This document shows, in pieces, positions 1-8,786 of a stretch of DNA of 64,000 bases. This DNA comes from Athripsodes cinereus. Lineage: Eukaryota > Arthropoda > Insecta > Trichoptera > Leptoceridae. A program made the translations under genes and the position numbers. The stretch spans positions 3,224,001 to 3,288,000 of the forward strand of contig OX388322.1 in assembly GCA_947579605.1 (NCBI GenBank). Reading direction: 5' to 3'. The stretch's first letter is position 1; every line of letters begins with the position of its first letter. The notes under the pieces are model-generated. The model was not told the DNA's origin. It did no database searches and saw only the letters and a list, made by a program, of their open reading frames with translations.

Positions 1-1456
1 TCACACTCTTTATCTTTATCCCATCATCCTGCCACCCTCACCTGGCATGGAGTAACAATATATATCAAGCAATCACAATCATGTCATCATGTCGTATGTT
101 ACACAATACACAATAAGTGGCATTATTTTCTAATTACAACCTTTCAGGACTACCTCAAGGCCTCCGCTACGTCCTCAATAGACAAGGAAAGAAAACAGAC
201 ACCAAAAACAATAATACCACGTCCAACTAAATATCCACATTGTTGTCGTCTTCTCAGAAGTATTCAAGTACAGTTTATCAAGGAATATTACTACAGTATT
301 GTTATTACATCCATTGTGTCCAATAATTATAGTCAATTATGGTGACATGTCCAAACAATTTGACATTAAAGATGAAAATCAATTATTTCATATCTATACA
401 CTTTCCAACAGTAGATAGAGTATTAAAAAGAAAAATATTACACATTTAACAAAATTGTTCAATTCAACCACATCTCTTCAAACAAAATTACTATAATCTT
501 GGACCATATTTAAGTGCCATTCATGTGTCAAATCACCTCAATGACAGACCGTAAATTTATTATTCTCGGGCATAACACACATCTTAAACATAAAGATAAG
601 ATAAATGTCAAATATAACAAAATATTTTGGTTACGATGTGTATAAAATTGGACACTGAATGTACTTTCAAATACTTAATTTAATTGTAGAAACAGAATAT
701 GACAATGTTAGCAATTCATTATTCTGGTTGGACCAATGTCCACAATTCAAGTATCAAAGCATAAATTAGTCAATTTTTTTAGACATGTTTCCATATTACA
801 ATTATATTAGAGTGATTAGTATAAATATAATAAAAATAATTATCGACCAAATTACGACAAAATTAAATGTAGAAGAAACTATACTCATATACTGTGAAAT
901 ATGCTTAACAATCTTTATATAAAAAAACCCATACATTAATTTATTTATTTATTTATTCATTTGTTAACAATTAAAAAGGTATGAAGAACCAAATTGTCAA
1001 AAAATATAGTTTAAATTAGTAAAAATTCAAAAATTATTAGTTTGTTGTGATGATAATAAATTAGAAACAAAATAACAACAATAAAGACAAATGAAAATCG
1101 GCATGACAACATTTCATGCAAAATGTAATTATGCAGAGAAATTAAATGTTCTATCATGACTTGTGAATTACGAAAGTGAAATGGCGAAAAACTGTTACGA
1201 TATAATAACCCCAAATGATATGTCAAACAATTTGTTTATTTATAATATGTTTATGTTACTATTTATTTATTAATTTATTCATTATAGAAATAATTAAAGA
1301 CATTGTAAAGTTAAAAGCGATTAAGTTTCTCTCAGCCCATCCAACAACATCAACACAACTCTGGTATAATCTGTAATGAGAAATGGATCTGCGGTGGCGA
1401 ATGCACCTCAAGGTGAAAGATAATAATAATAATAACAACACGATAGAGTTACTAAC
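1..1456 (-). other. RBM25 intron, AT-rich, no exon recognised
   Basis: This stretch should hold the intron downstream of RBM25 exon 5. The RE/RD-rich coding expected next would look like long TCT/CTC-rich runs on the plus strand, and none is present. A segment at about 1260-1420 (read on the minus strand) looks like a dispersed repeat, possibly an old retroelement end. It has no recognised coding function. Confidence 0.5.
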
Positions 1457-1563
1457 CTTCATAATCTCTCGGAATTTGCCAATCTCCCTGTGTATAACGT
1501 TACGTTTCTCCTCTTCGATGTCAGCCTCTTGCAAGATGCGGTTTCTTTTGTTTATTTCCTCCT
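1457..1563 (-). CDS. RBM25: RBM25 exon 5 (conserved EEEKR...KFRE block)
   Basis: The acceptor is 'atatttcag' and the donor GTTAGT. It encodes 35 codons including EEEKRNVIHREIGKFREIMK, which corresponds to the EEDKRDLISREISKFRD block of vertebrate RBM25. It ends in phase 0. No further RE/RD-rich exon is visible down to position 1, so the next exon lies outside the window. Confidence 0.85.
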
Positions 1564-4044
1564 CTGAAATATGACAAAAAAATATATTTGAAACAAGTAA
1601 TAAAGATAAAAACACTTAAAATCACTCTCAGCCTCGAATCTACAATTAGAATTACAAAAGTTTTTTAGAACTCTATTCAATTTTCTTGGTTTTTTAGTTT
1701 TCTTCACTTTCTGTAAGTCTGAAACCCACGAAGATTGGCACAGAGAATACAACTTGCATATGTATTACGTGCAGTCAATCTACTGGCTTCCCCATTTATG
1801 AAAGATACTGTGATTATAGGTAGATAAAATATCCAAGCATAGCGATTGTCTTCTATGTGCCAACGAAACATTAAGATGTTCAGGTTAGAAGGTGAATCTC
1901 AATACCGGTGAATTTACCATACTATACCCCTACACTGTGTCCCGAAAGGGGTAGGTAGTTCTTCTTTCACTTCTATATTCATACAATTTCTCAGACAAAA
2001 TTTCATAGGAATTTGGGTGAATAGTAGATATATATTAAATATATGGATAAAATTAATATTAATATAAACATTTAGAACCAGTTGAAGACGCTGCTGTTCG
2101 GGAGAAGTCACTGCGCCCTTGAGACGGTCACAAATCATTGAACGGCGCCACAAATAAATAGTCCGATTATTATTATTAAACATGATCACTCACCCAACTG
2201 TATAGCCTCGTAATTAGTCATATCATCTTGATACTCGGCAATGATCTGCTGAATCCTCTCAAGGGTGCTCTCATCCAGAGCACGCTGCTGTTCATCCAGA
2301 TAATCCGACGGGGCTCCATCCTTGTCATCCACACTCTTCGCAGGCGAACCCATCTTCTGTCTCTGCTCATCTACAGAAACCAAACAAATTAGAGTTTATT
2401 TTTTAAACATTAATAATTCAAATAATTATTTTAATGTCGTAATAAGCTTTTTACTTTAGCTATGTATAGTATGTATATACTCTATGTATATGCTAAAAAA
2501 ATTAAATAGGCGACAACAATTTGCAGTGAAATATGCCACATAGAAATAAGATTTAGTATATTGTAAGTTTAGTTGAGATTTATTGAGATGTAAATTCAAG
2601 ATTCCACTTGTATCCTGTGTATGTTTATTCAAGATTAATACAGAATATTTACTATGTCAGTGTTTAGATTGACAATGTCCTTGTAAGTCGAAAGACATTT
2701 ATATCTCAATAAAAAACAATATAGTAGAAAAAAACATTTGTTTTTTAATTTCATAACTACATAAAGATTCTTCATACTTTTATACTGTTCCAAAAGTGCA
2801 GTTGTCTTGGCATCCACAGTAGCTACGAGCTCCTTCCCTCCAATATCCCTCTTATGTAGAAGTCTCACGCATCTTAGCCCTGCTTCTGGGGAGCTAAACT
2901 CGCAGAATCCAAACGCGGATACTTTCTTCCAGCTGACCACCGGACCACACGCAGTCAAAATGTAACGGATCATGGCATCAGGTGCGCGGGGGTTAATATT
3001 TCCTGGAAAGGAAATTTTAATTGTTTTCAATACAATATATCATGATCTAGATAAATTTTTCTAACAGCTTTTCAAAATCTCTTACAACTTTTACAAAAGT
3101 GTTCTAGAAAAGAAAAATATTCATTTTAACTCTTTAATTCAATGTTTGTCTTCGAGATTCAAAAAGGACGACTTGTATGTTGATTACATGTAGTCGATCC
3201 ACTTTTGGGTAATTCAATATTGATCCAGATAGATATCACCCAAAATCAATAAATGAGGGGTTCATATGCAAAGACACATCCATCCTAGAAACTGAGAAAA
3301 CAGTACATTTCTAATTCTACTTGTAATATTTTTGATATTTTTAAAGCTGTTTTAAAAAATTGATTTACTCAAGGATGGAGGTAGATTTTCATTATATTAA
3401 TAAGTCTACAGTGAAGTCTCCGAAAATTTGAATATTTTTGTATTTTTGAGTGTCTCCTCCCATGAAATCCTTAACGTTCTGGCAGTTATTGCCATAGAAA
3501 CTGTGTAATATGAAAGAGACTCTTAGTGCTAGCACCCTTTTAAGTATTGTCTGTACTTACCCACAAATACCGTGATCGGAAGACTCTCTGGCAAATCTGC
3601 CTTGTTGGTATTTGATGTGGAGTTGTTAGTAGCAGAGTTGGGTGGTGCCCCACCAGTTCCTGGCACCTGGGGGGTGGGGGGAGGCAGCAAAGGGGGCCCT
3701 CCTCGTCTATACATACCCGGAACTCCCATGGGCTGGAAATTAATGCAAACAATGAACCTGACTAATAATATAATCTTTTATGTATAATTGTGCTCTTAAG
3801 TTACAGCAAGGCAGAAAAGACAGTAACATTGGTATATTTATTGTACACCATAAAATAATAAATAACTTAAGTGCAAAATAATACATAAAAGTTACATTTA
3901 TAAACAAGTTTTTACATTAGATCTCAAATTACATAGTAGTTTTTTGTGTTTTTTTTCTCTTACCGGCATTGGAGGCATTGGTGGAGCCGATAAATACGGC
4001 GGTCTCTGCATGTTACCCGAGATACCTCTCACTGGGAAAGACAT
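1457..4044 (-). CDS. RBM25: RNA-binding protein 25 (RBM25), 5' half of the gene, five exons
   Basis: RBM25 is a nuclear U1-snRNP-associated splicing regulator with an N-terminal RRM, a charged RE/RD-rich middle and a C-terminal PWI domain. Seen here: exons 3964-4044, 3561-3732, 2778-3002, 2194-2370 and 1457-1563 on the minus strand, all with GT-AG borders and compatible phases (0,1,1,1,0), giving 254 residues. Residues 1-60 are Pro/Gly-rich, starting MSFPVRG. The RRM covers about residues 78-150, with RNP2 ITVFVG (80-85) and RNP1 SAFGFCEF (113-120). After it comes an acidic linker, then the conserved EEEKRNVIHREIGKFREIMK block (residues 235-254), which matches the family's segment just before the RE-rich region. 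The RE/RD region and PWI domain are absent because the gene runs off the left edge. The start at 4044 gives the family's usual MSFP/MSYP N-terminus. The linker between the RRM and the EEEKR block is shorter than I recall for vertebrate RBM25. Identity is from motif recognition, not alignment. Confidence 0.9.
1737..1812 (+). mobile_element. Family-A fragment in an RBM25 intron
   Basis: It contains 'cacagagaatacaacttgca', 'tattacgtgcag' and 'tactggcttccccat', the 3' half of family A. It is diverged and lacks the TAG tail. Confidence 0.45.
1917..2006 (-). mobile_element. Family-B fragment in an RBM25 intron
   Basis: It shows the reverse of the family-B tail: 'ctatacccctacactgtgtc', 'aaaggggtaggtag', 'cttctatattcatacaattt'. 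It lies between RBM25 exons 4 and 5, and its inversion relative to consensus is clear. Confidence 0.5.
2194..2370 (-). CDS. RBM25: RBM25 exon 4 (acidic linker)
   Basis: The acceptor is 'tttctgtag' and the donor GTGAGT. The exon encodes a charged linker containing DEQQRALDESTLERIQQII, similar in character to the post-RRM helix of RBM25 proteins. It enters and leaves in phase 1. Confidence 0.82.
2778..3002 (-). CDS. RBM25: RBM25 exon 3 (body of the RRM)
   Basis: The acceptor is 'ctttccag'. The donor was chosen at GTATGA (2777-2772) because it alone gives phase 1, needed to read exon 4 in its open frame; a later GTAGTT would break the frame. The exon encodes the RRM with SAFGFCEF (RNP1) and the terminal LVATVDAKT strand. 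Confidence 0.88.
3561..3732 (-). CDS. RBM25: RBM25 exon 2 (Pro/Gly/Asn-rich, RNP2)
   Basis: The acceptor is 'tttccag' and the donor GTAAGT starts at 3560. The exon encodes PMGVPGMYRRGGPPLLPPP, a Thr/Asn/Ser-rich spacer, and the first RRM strand ITVFV. It ends in phase 1; the split glycine codon completes the RNP2 motif in exon 3. Confidence 0.88.
3964..4044 (-). CDS. RBM25: RBM25 exon 1 (start codon)
   Basis: ATG at 4044-4042 opens 27 codons of Pro/Met-rich sequence ending ...PPMPPMP. The donor (GTA, read from 3963 down) follows directly in phase 0. Upstream lies 'acctaaccta', common near insect promoters, and a GC-rich patch at 4384-4434 that may mark the transcription start. Confidence 0.85.
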
Positions 4045-4460
4045 CTTACAAACCTAACCTAACATTCGCATCTGTTTTGTCATCAATAACATAAAATAAT
4101 ATCGTAATTATTATACTAAACACAAGTGTTTACACTGTAAACTGTTTATTTCACTATTAGCGCCTTGAACAATTGCTGTTTAACAACTTTTACAATGCGT
4201 TTGACAGTTATTACAGAAACTTCGACTATTACGTTATTAAACCACTAAAGCTAGCACAAATATTAAAATCTGCTACGAATTGCTACATTAACAATTCGCT
4301 GATGTCACACGTATAGATATTACAAACAAAATACGTTTATAGTCAGATTTACTAAGTCCACGATGCACTTTATGATAATTTACATGGCCGGAAGAAAACG
4401 AAAGAAGTCGAAAAAGCGAAGGCGGCGGCCATGATAATTTTAGTTGCCAGTTAAAAATAT
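4045..4460 (-). promoter_or_regulatory. Probable RBM25 5' leader and promoter
   Basis: About 340 bases upstream of the RBM25 start is a short GC-rich patch (4384-4434) within AT-rich DNA. On the minus strand it contains ATGGCCGCCGCC, resembling the GCCGCCAT (YY1/Pho-type) motif often seen at insect transcription starts. No TATA box is evident. Promoter status is inference from position and composition. Confidence 0.4.
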
Positions 4461-4690
4461 TATATTTCTATGGAATCAAATAACTATATAGAAAAAGGCG
4501 TAGCACTAAACGTTTGCCCGCGAAATATAAAATAGACAAAATAAATTATTAAATAAACTACGGAGACTATAACCAAAGGTGAAACAAAAAAATTGATGTT
4601 TTGTACTCAAAAAACTTTATTTCTCTTTAGAACTTAGGTATACAAATTACAAACATTTCAAATTATGAGTTTATTCAAAAAATTATATTC
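4461..4690. other. Intergenic AT-rich DNA
   Basis: Nothing was recognised between the RBM25 promoter region and the first family-A repeat. The following stretch up to the zinc-finger stop codon is mostly degraded repeat. Confidence 0.5.
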
Positions 4691-4960
4691 TATCCATCCA
4701 TCCCATCACGGATCACTTATAAGTGGGGTAGTCAGCTGGCCAAATTCTTGTAATAAACACGCGAGTCGTTCTCTCTGTGCCAATAAAAGTGCAGACATTA
4801 AAAATGGGTGGCATACCTCATCGCTAAACTAAATATGTTATTATGAATGTTTGGAGTTACCACAAGGTTATCGCCAAATCAATAAATAATGTTAAATGTC
4901 TTCAAACATGACAGGCTACTCGAAATTGTACAGAAGAGTTTTTACGCTCACTCAAGTGTT
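4688..4960 (-). mobile_element. Degenerate family-A short retroelement copy
   Basis: Family A, in forward orientation, starts 'ccgtggagcacccggtaaag' and ends with 'ggctaccccacttgtggga' followed by 'tatgccgtgatggtatag' and TAG repeats. This copy is reversed and diverged ('cccatcacgg', 'aagtggggtagtcag', 'gtgccaataaaagtgcagac'). Confidence 0.6.
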
Positions 4961-5160
4961 CATATTTCAGTTAATTATTTGTTTTCCTACTAACTTTGAA
5001 CACACAATAATATAAAACTTTGAACACATAATAATATAATACAATAAACAATATAACAAAAGTCATGTTCATGGAAATATCAAGCAATTCAGTACTTTCT
5101 ATAAAATAAAATGATAGAACTAAACTTGTGCTTAAGATTTGTAGAGAATAAAAGGACTAT

Positions 5161-5236
5161 TTATTACTACTACTATTACTATACCATCACGGCATATTCC
5201 ACAAGTGGGGTTGCCAACAGACCAGCCTATAAATAT
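5161..5236 (-). mobile_element. Family-A fragment (3' end only)
   Basis: It shows the reverse of the family-A tail: TAC repeats, 'ataccatcacggcatattcc', 'acaagtggggttgcc'. The AATAAA read on the minus strand at 5160-5165 beside it could serve as a poly(A) signal for the zinc-finger gene. Confidence 0.6.
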
Positions 5237-5497
5237 ATATATATTTATACATATCCTATAACATAAAAGGACTATTTACAATAATTAATAAGTAGCTTAT
5301 CAATATACAGTCTTCCTTTCAATAAATAAAACAGACTTCAATAACAAATCATTTGTTGGCTCTTTAAGTCGAATCGTATCTCGAAAACATTTAATATGTT
5401 TTACTTACTTATTTCCTTAATCATAGTGTCAGAGAAGAGAAAACAATATGCGTAGAACGTACATATTTTACAGAAATACAGTTGTAATTAAATTTTC

Positions 5498-6599
5498 TCA
5501 TGAATTTTCGATTACATCATTACTAGATTTATGCTTCTCGTGAATCTTAGAATGTTTCTTCAAATTATAGGAATAATTAGTTTTGTAGGTACATTTTGTG
5601 CATTCAAAAAACTTATCACCTGTGTGAACGAGTTTATGCCTTTTAAGATATGTTATTGATGCCCCTTTATACGAACAAACATCACATGCATACAATTTTC
5701 CATCAGTTTTGTGAGTTTTCGAATGTTGCTTCAAATGTGCTTTGGTTTTACAGACAAAACCACAAACATCGCAAGCGAAAGGTCTTTCTCCGGAATGACT
5801 TAACAAATGAACTTGCATCTGACAATTCCAACGACAACGGTAATCACAAAAGTCACAAATCATAGTTTTTTTGTTGACGTCATGGACAGCTGTATGTCTT
5901 TTCAAGTAGGATAATAAAGTTGTGCTATAATCACATTCAGAACACTTGAATTGATGTGTAGAAGTATGTCTGGAGCGGTGTTCTCTCAATGAATACATAG
6001 TTTTACATGTAAAATCACATTTATTACAGGCATAAGGATTAAAGCCCACATGAGTCTTTTTGTGTTTCTGTAGATACATAAATAGAGTGCAGGTATACGA
6101 ACACTGATCACAAGAAAATTTTCGATTTCCTTCGTGCAAATCTAAATGGTTTCGAAGCATGTATTTAGTTTTCGCTCTGTATCCACACTGATCGCATTCA
6201 AATTTAAAAATTGTGGGTTTTTTACTAACAACACACTCATTAGAAAATAGAACAGGTTCTAAATTCAAATAATATTCTTTATCATTATGATTGGCTGTTA
6301 GAGTATTTTTATTCGGTCCATTAGCATTGATCTTATCATCATTTTCTATATTTGAACTGCTCCCATTTTCGCTATCAGAAAATTCAATTATCAGCTCGTC
6401 TTCTGTTTTAATAATTTGACGATTTCCATCACAATTATAAACATATTGTGTTTCACTTTCTTCGTTGTAAACCTCCTTCTTAATCTCCAGTAATTTCTCA
6501 CCTCCGATGTTCTGAAAACAAGGTATATATGAAACAAAACAATATCACACAAGTTCTTACTAGCAATGAAATTATAATTATTACCTGTAAATTTTCCAT
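5498..6599 (-). CDS. C2H2 zinc-finger protein, eight fingers, two exons
   Basis: Probable nuclear DNA-binding protein of 342 residues. Exon 1 (6585-6599) is only 15 nt (MENLQ), with donor GTAATA; exon 2 (5498-6511) follows acceptor 'ttgttttcag' in phase 0 and ends with TGA at 5498-5500. Residues 6-108 form an acidic, Asn/Glu/Ser-rich N-terminus with two sumoylation-type motifs, IKKE (15-18) and IKTE (39-42). Eight consecutive C-x2-C...H-x3-H fingers cover about residues 109-329; linkers near the end resemble TGEKP (SGERPF, TGDKFF). A short basic/acidic tail ends in VIENS. There is no ZAD, BTB or KRAB-like domain. Fingers of the CD-C-Y/F type resemble REST-like insect arrays, but I cannot assign an ortholog. 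It starts about 2.1 kb from the divergent off-track-like gene, so the two may share upstream DNA. Confidence 0.88.
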
Positions 6600-6751
6600 T
6601 TCTTATGAATATTAATCAAACATTCGCACAATGTTTCAGGTAATAAGAATTATTCACCGTAAGACTACCGTAACATTCAAAGACAGTAAAATAAATCAAA
6701 GTATAATACATGGTATAATACTACGTAAGAAAATAAATATTGACAACTGAC

Positions 6752-7192
6752 CAGTGTTGCCAACTTGGACTGAAATTTTGAAAATGACGTGTTTCGACTA
6801 AAAAAAGTATATGATTTAGGAAAAAAATTTCCCAAATAGGCAAATAGCTATTTTAACGTCTTTTTAGTAAATTTTTAAAAAGCGCGGACCTATTTTTAGG
6901 TTTCAATTAATTTTTCTGCTCCATTCCCGTCGCCAGATTTTCAAAATGGGAATTCCAAACGAAATAAAAATCAGGGAATTTCAAGTATTTGGCGATCTCT
7001 TCGGATTTGATATGGAATATTTCTAGAAAAGTAGTAGATTCGAAAACCAAATTTTGTAAATTTCAGAAAACAACAAAAATTCAGATCGATATTTCGTAGA
7101 TTATATAGGTCAAAAGTACGAAGATTCGAAACAACAATTCGCAGAATACCAAATGGGATCAAAAGCAGTCAGTTGCAAACTTGGCAGCATTG
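6752..7192. mobile_element. hAT-type MITE, 441 bp
   Basis: The ends are inverted: CAGTGTTGCCAACTTG at 6752 and the reverse of CAATGCTGCCAAGTTTG ending at 7192. Flanking 8-bp repeats caactgac (6744-6751) and caacttac (7193-7200) match at 7 of 8 bases, as expected for an old hAT insertion. There is no transposase inside. It lies between the zinc-finger and off-track-like genes. Confidence 0.7.
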
Positions 7193-7339
7193 CAACTTAC
7201 TGACCTTTTGTTACTGTTACTGTTGCGTGCTCTTTTAAATATGTGCGAAAAAGCCGAAATTTAATATTTGTTATCACAAAAATTGTAGATGAAGTGCGAG
7301 CTGCTGAAAATTTTACCTCTAAGCTACATTTGTCTAAAT

Positions 7340-7617
7340 CAGGGGTCGGCAACCTTTTAGCTGTGGTGTGCCAAGCCACTCTACCAATATGATTCAGGGT
7401 GCCGCCTTAATTCTAAATTATATAATGGGGTTCTAGAGGAGAAGAATTTTATACCAAATTTATCTTTTAAACATATTTATTAAAAAAATAACATAAAATT
7501 CTAACATAAATTATTTTTTTTTAATGCGAACCTTGTCCCTGATTACTTTGTAGAGTGCCATTCAGAACCCCATCGCGTGCCAAGCCTGGCACGCGTGCCA
7601 TAGGTTGCCGACGCCTG
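7340..7617. mobile_element. hAT-type MITE, 278 bp, perfect 8-bp target duplication
   Basis: The terminal inverted repeats are CAGGGGTCGGCAACC (7340) and the reverse of CAGGCGTCGGCAACC (ending 7617), 14 of 15 identical. The 8-bp duplication gtctaaat flanks both sides (7332-7339 and 7618-7625). The interior is non-coding with subterminal 'gtgccaagcc' and 'gcgtgccaagcctggcacgc' motifs, which form a hairpin near the right end. Confidence 0.92.
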
Positions 7618-8037
7618 GTCTAAATATTTTCTAATTGATGAAAGCAATTCTATTTAGTTATATTTTCAGATTTTTTTTGTGCTAAAGTTAAATTAATCGA
7701 TCATCGGTTCTAGGTGGAAGTTCATAGTAAAGTCAGACGCGATACTTTTTCTACCTACTGATGTTTTTTGTGCAATTGTCGATTTATTATGGATTTATTA
7801 TAATTGGATTTTCATTATTGACGACAGTTGTAGTTCCAACAGGCATGGAATATTGGTCATTGGATATATTATATGAAAAGCAAAATAAAAGAAAAGTGTT
7901 CCCAAAAGTTTGATTATTCGCTATTTATCTCTAATTATCAACATATTTAAAAAAGCTTATTTTTTTTAAGAACTGTAAAATCCGCTATGGCTAATACATA
8001 ATAGCTATAAATAATTTCATTCATCCGCGCCTTAAGA

Positions 8038-8170
8038 TGGGTGAGTTGGAAGAGATCGCGCCTTTGCGATAAATTTGCTTTCTGTATATTGATTGTATCT
8101 TAACTTGAATGTTTACCTTTTATGTAATTGTTTGTAAACAATGTACAGTAAATAATGAATAAATAAATAA
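8038..8170 (+). mobile_element. LINE 3'-tail remnant (lepidopteran type)
   Basis: It contains 'agagatcgcgcctttgcgat' and 'aaatttgctttctgtat', and ends in an AATAAATAAATAA tail. The same module recurs at 14934 and 17252. It is typical of the 3' untranslated end of common lepidopteran LINEs; only the tail is left. Confidence 0.55.
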
Positions 8171-8519
8171 GATGGCTACTCTATAAAACAAATTATCCGA
8201 CATATTATACGTACTTAGCCAGAAATTGCACGAAATATCATTATAAGATTTGGTTAAATAATTATAAATTGCTTTACTACTTAAATTAAATTATATCACA
8301 TACCATCCATACAACTTTGTAAACTTTGACGGGATTATTTCCGAAATTTTATTTTAATTACAAATGTAGAACTATGTGTACTTAATTTTGTATGTTTTAT
8401 GATTATAAAAATATTCTTAAGAAAATTTAAATTTCATGAACATAAATGTTCGCGATTTTGTAATATGGGAATTATGTCGAAAATATAATATTTGACTAGC
8501 AACACTGATAATTATTCGA

Positions 8520-8731
8520 AAATGCCGGTCGCCGGTGCCGAAAATTCGACATATTTGTTTTTGCCGTGATGGAGGTGCGTGCGTCGGGCTCATCGCTCTC
8601 TATTGTCATTTGAGAAAATATTTTTTGTTTTGATAATGTTTCAGAATATTGTCAACAGTTTAGTATTATTAAAACCTGTGATGTGTTTTGTGTAATTTTT
8701 ATCGTGATTTAGAGACAGTGTATAAGTGAAA
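8520..8731 (+). promoter_or_regulatory. Probable 5' leader/promoter of the off-track-like gene
   Basis: A locally GC-richer segment (8522-8605, 'gccggtcgccggtgccgaaa') stands out in AT-rich DNA just before the signal-peptide exon. This fits a transcription start and 5' untranslated leader. No TATA box was identified; assignment is by position only. Confidence 0.4.
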
Positions 8732-8786
8732 ATGTTAGCAAGGACTCCAAGCTATATTTTTTCTTTTATATTTTTGTACATAATAT
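8732..8786 (+). CDS. otk: off-track-like exon 1 (signal peptide)
   Basis: ATG (8732) opens MLARTPSYIFSFIFLYII, a short basic start plus a hydrophobic core, then donor GTGAGT at 8787. Phase 1 joins exactly to exon 2, completing the signal peptide as ...ISLTHC before DDVVVVF. That is an independent check that this remote 55-nt exon belongs to the gene. Confidence 0.8.

Noticed and set aside
1260..1420. A further RBM25 exon suggested by an open minus-strand frame
   Set aside because: The translated sequence is not RE/RD-rich, does not resemble RBM25, and looks like a dispersed repeat.
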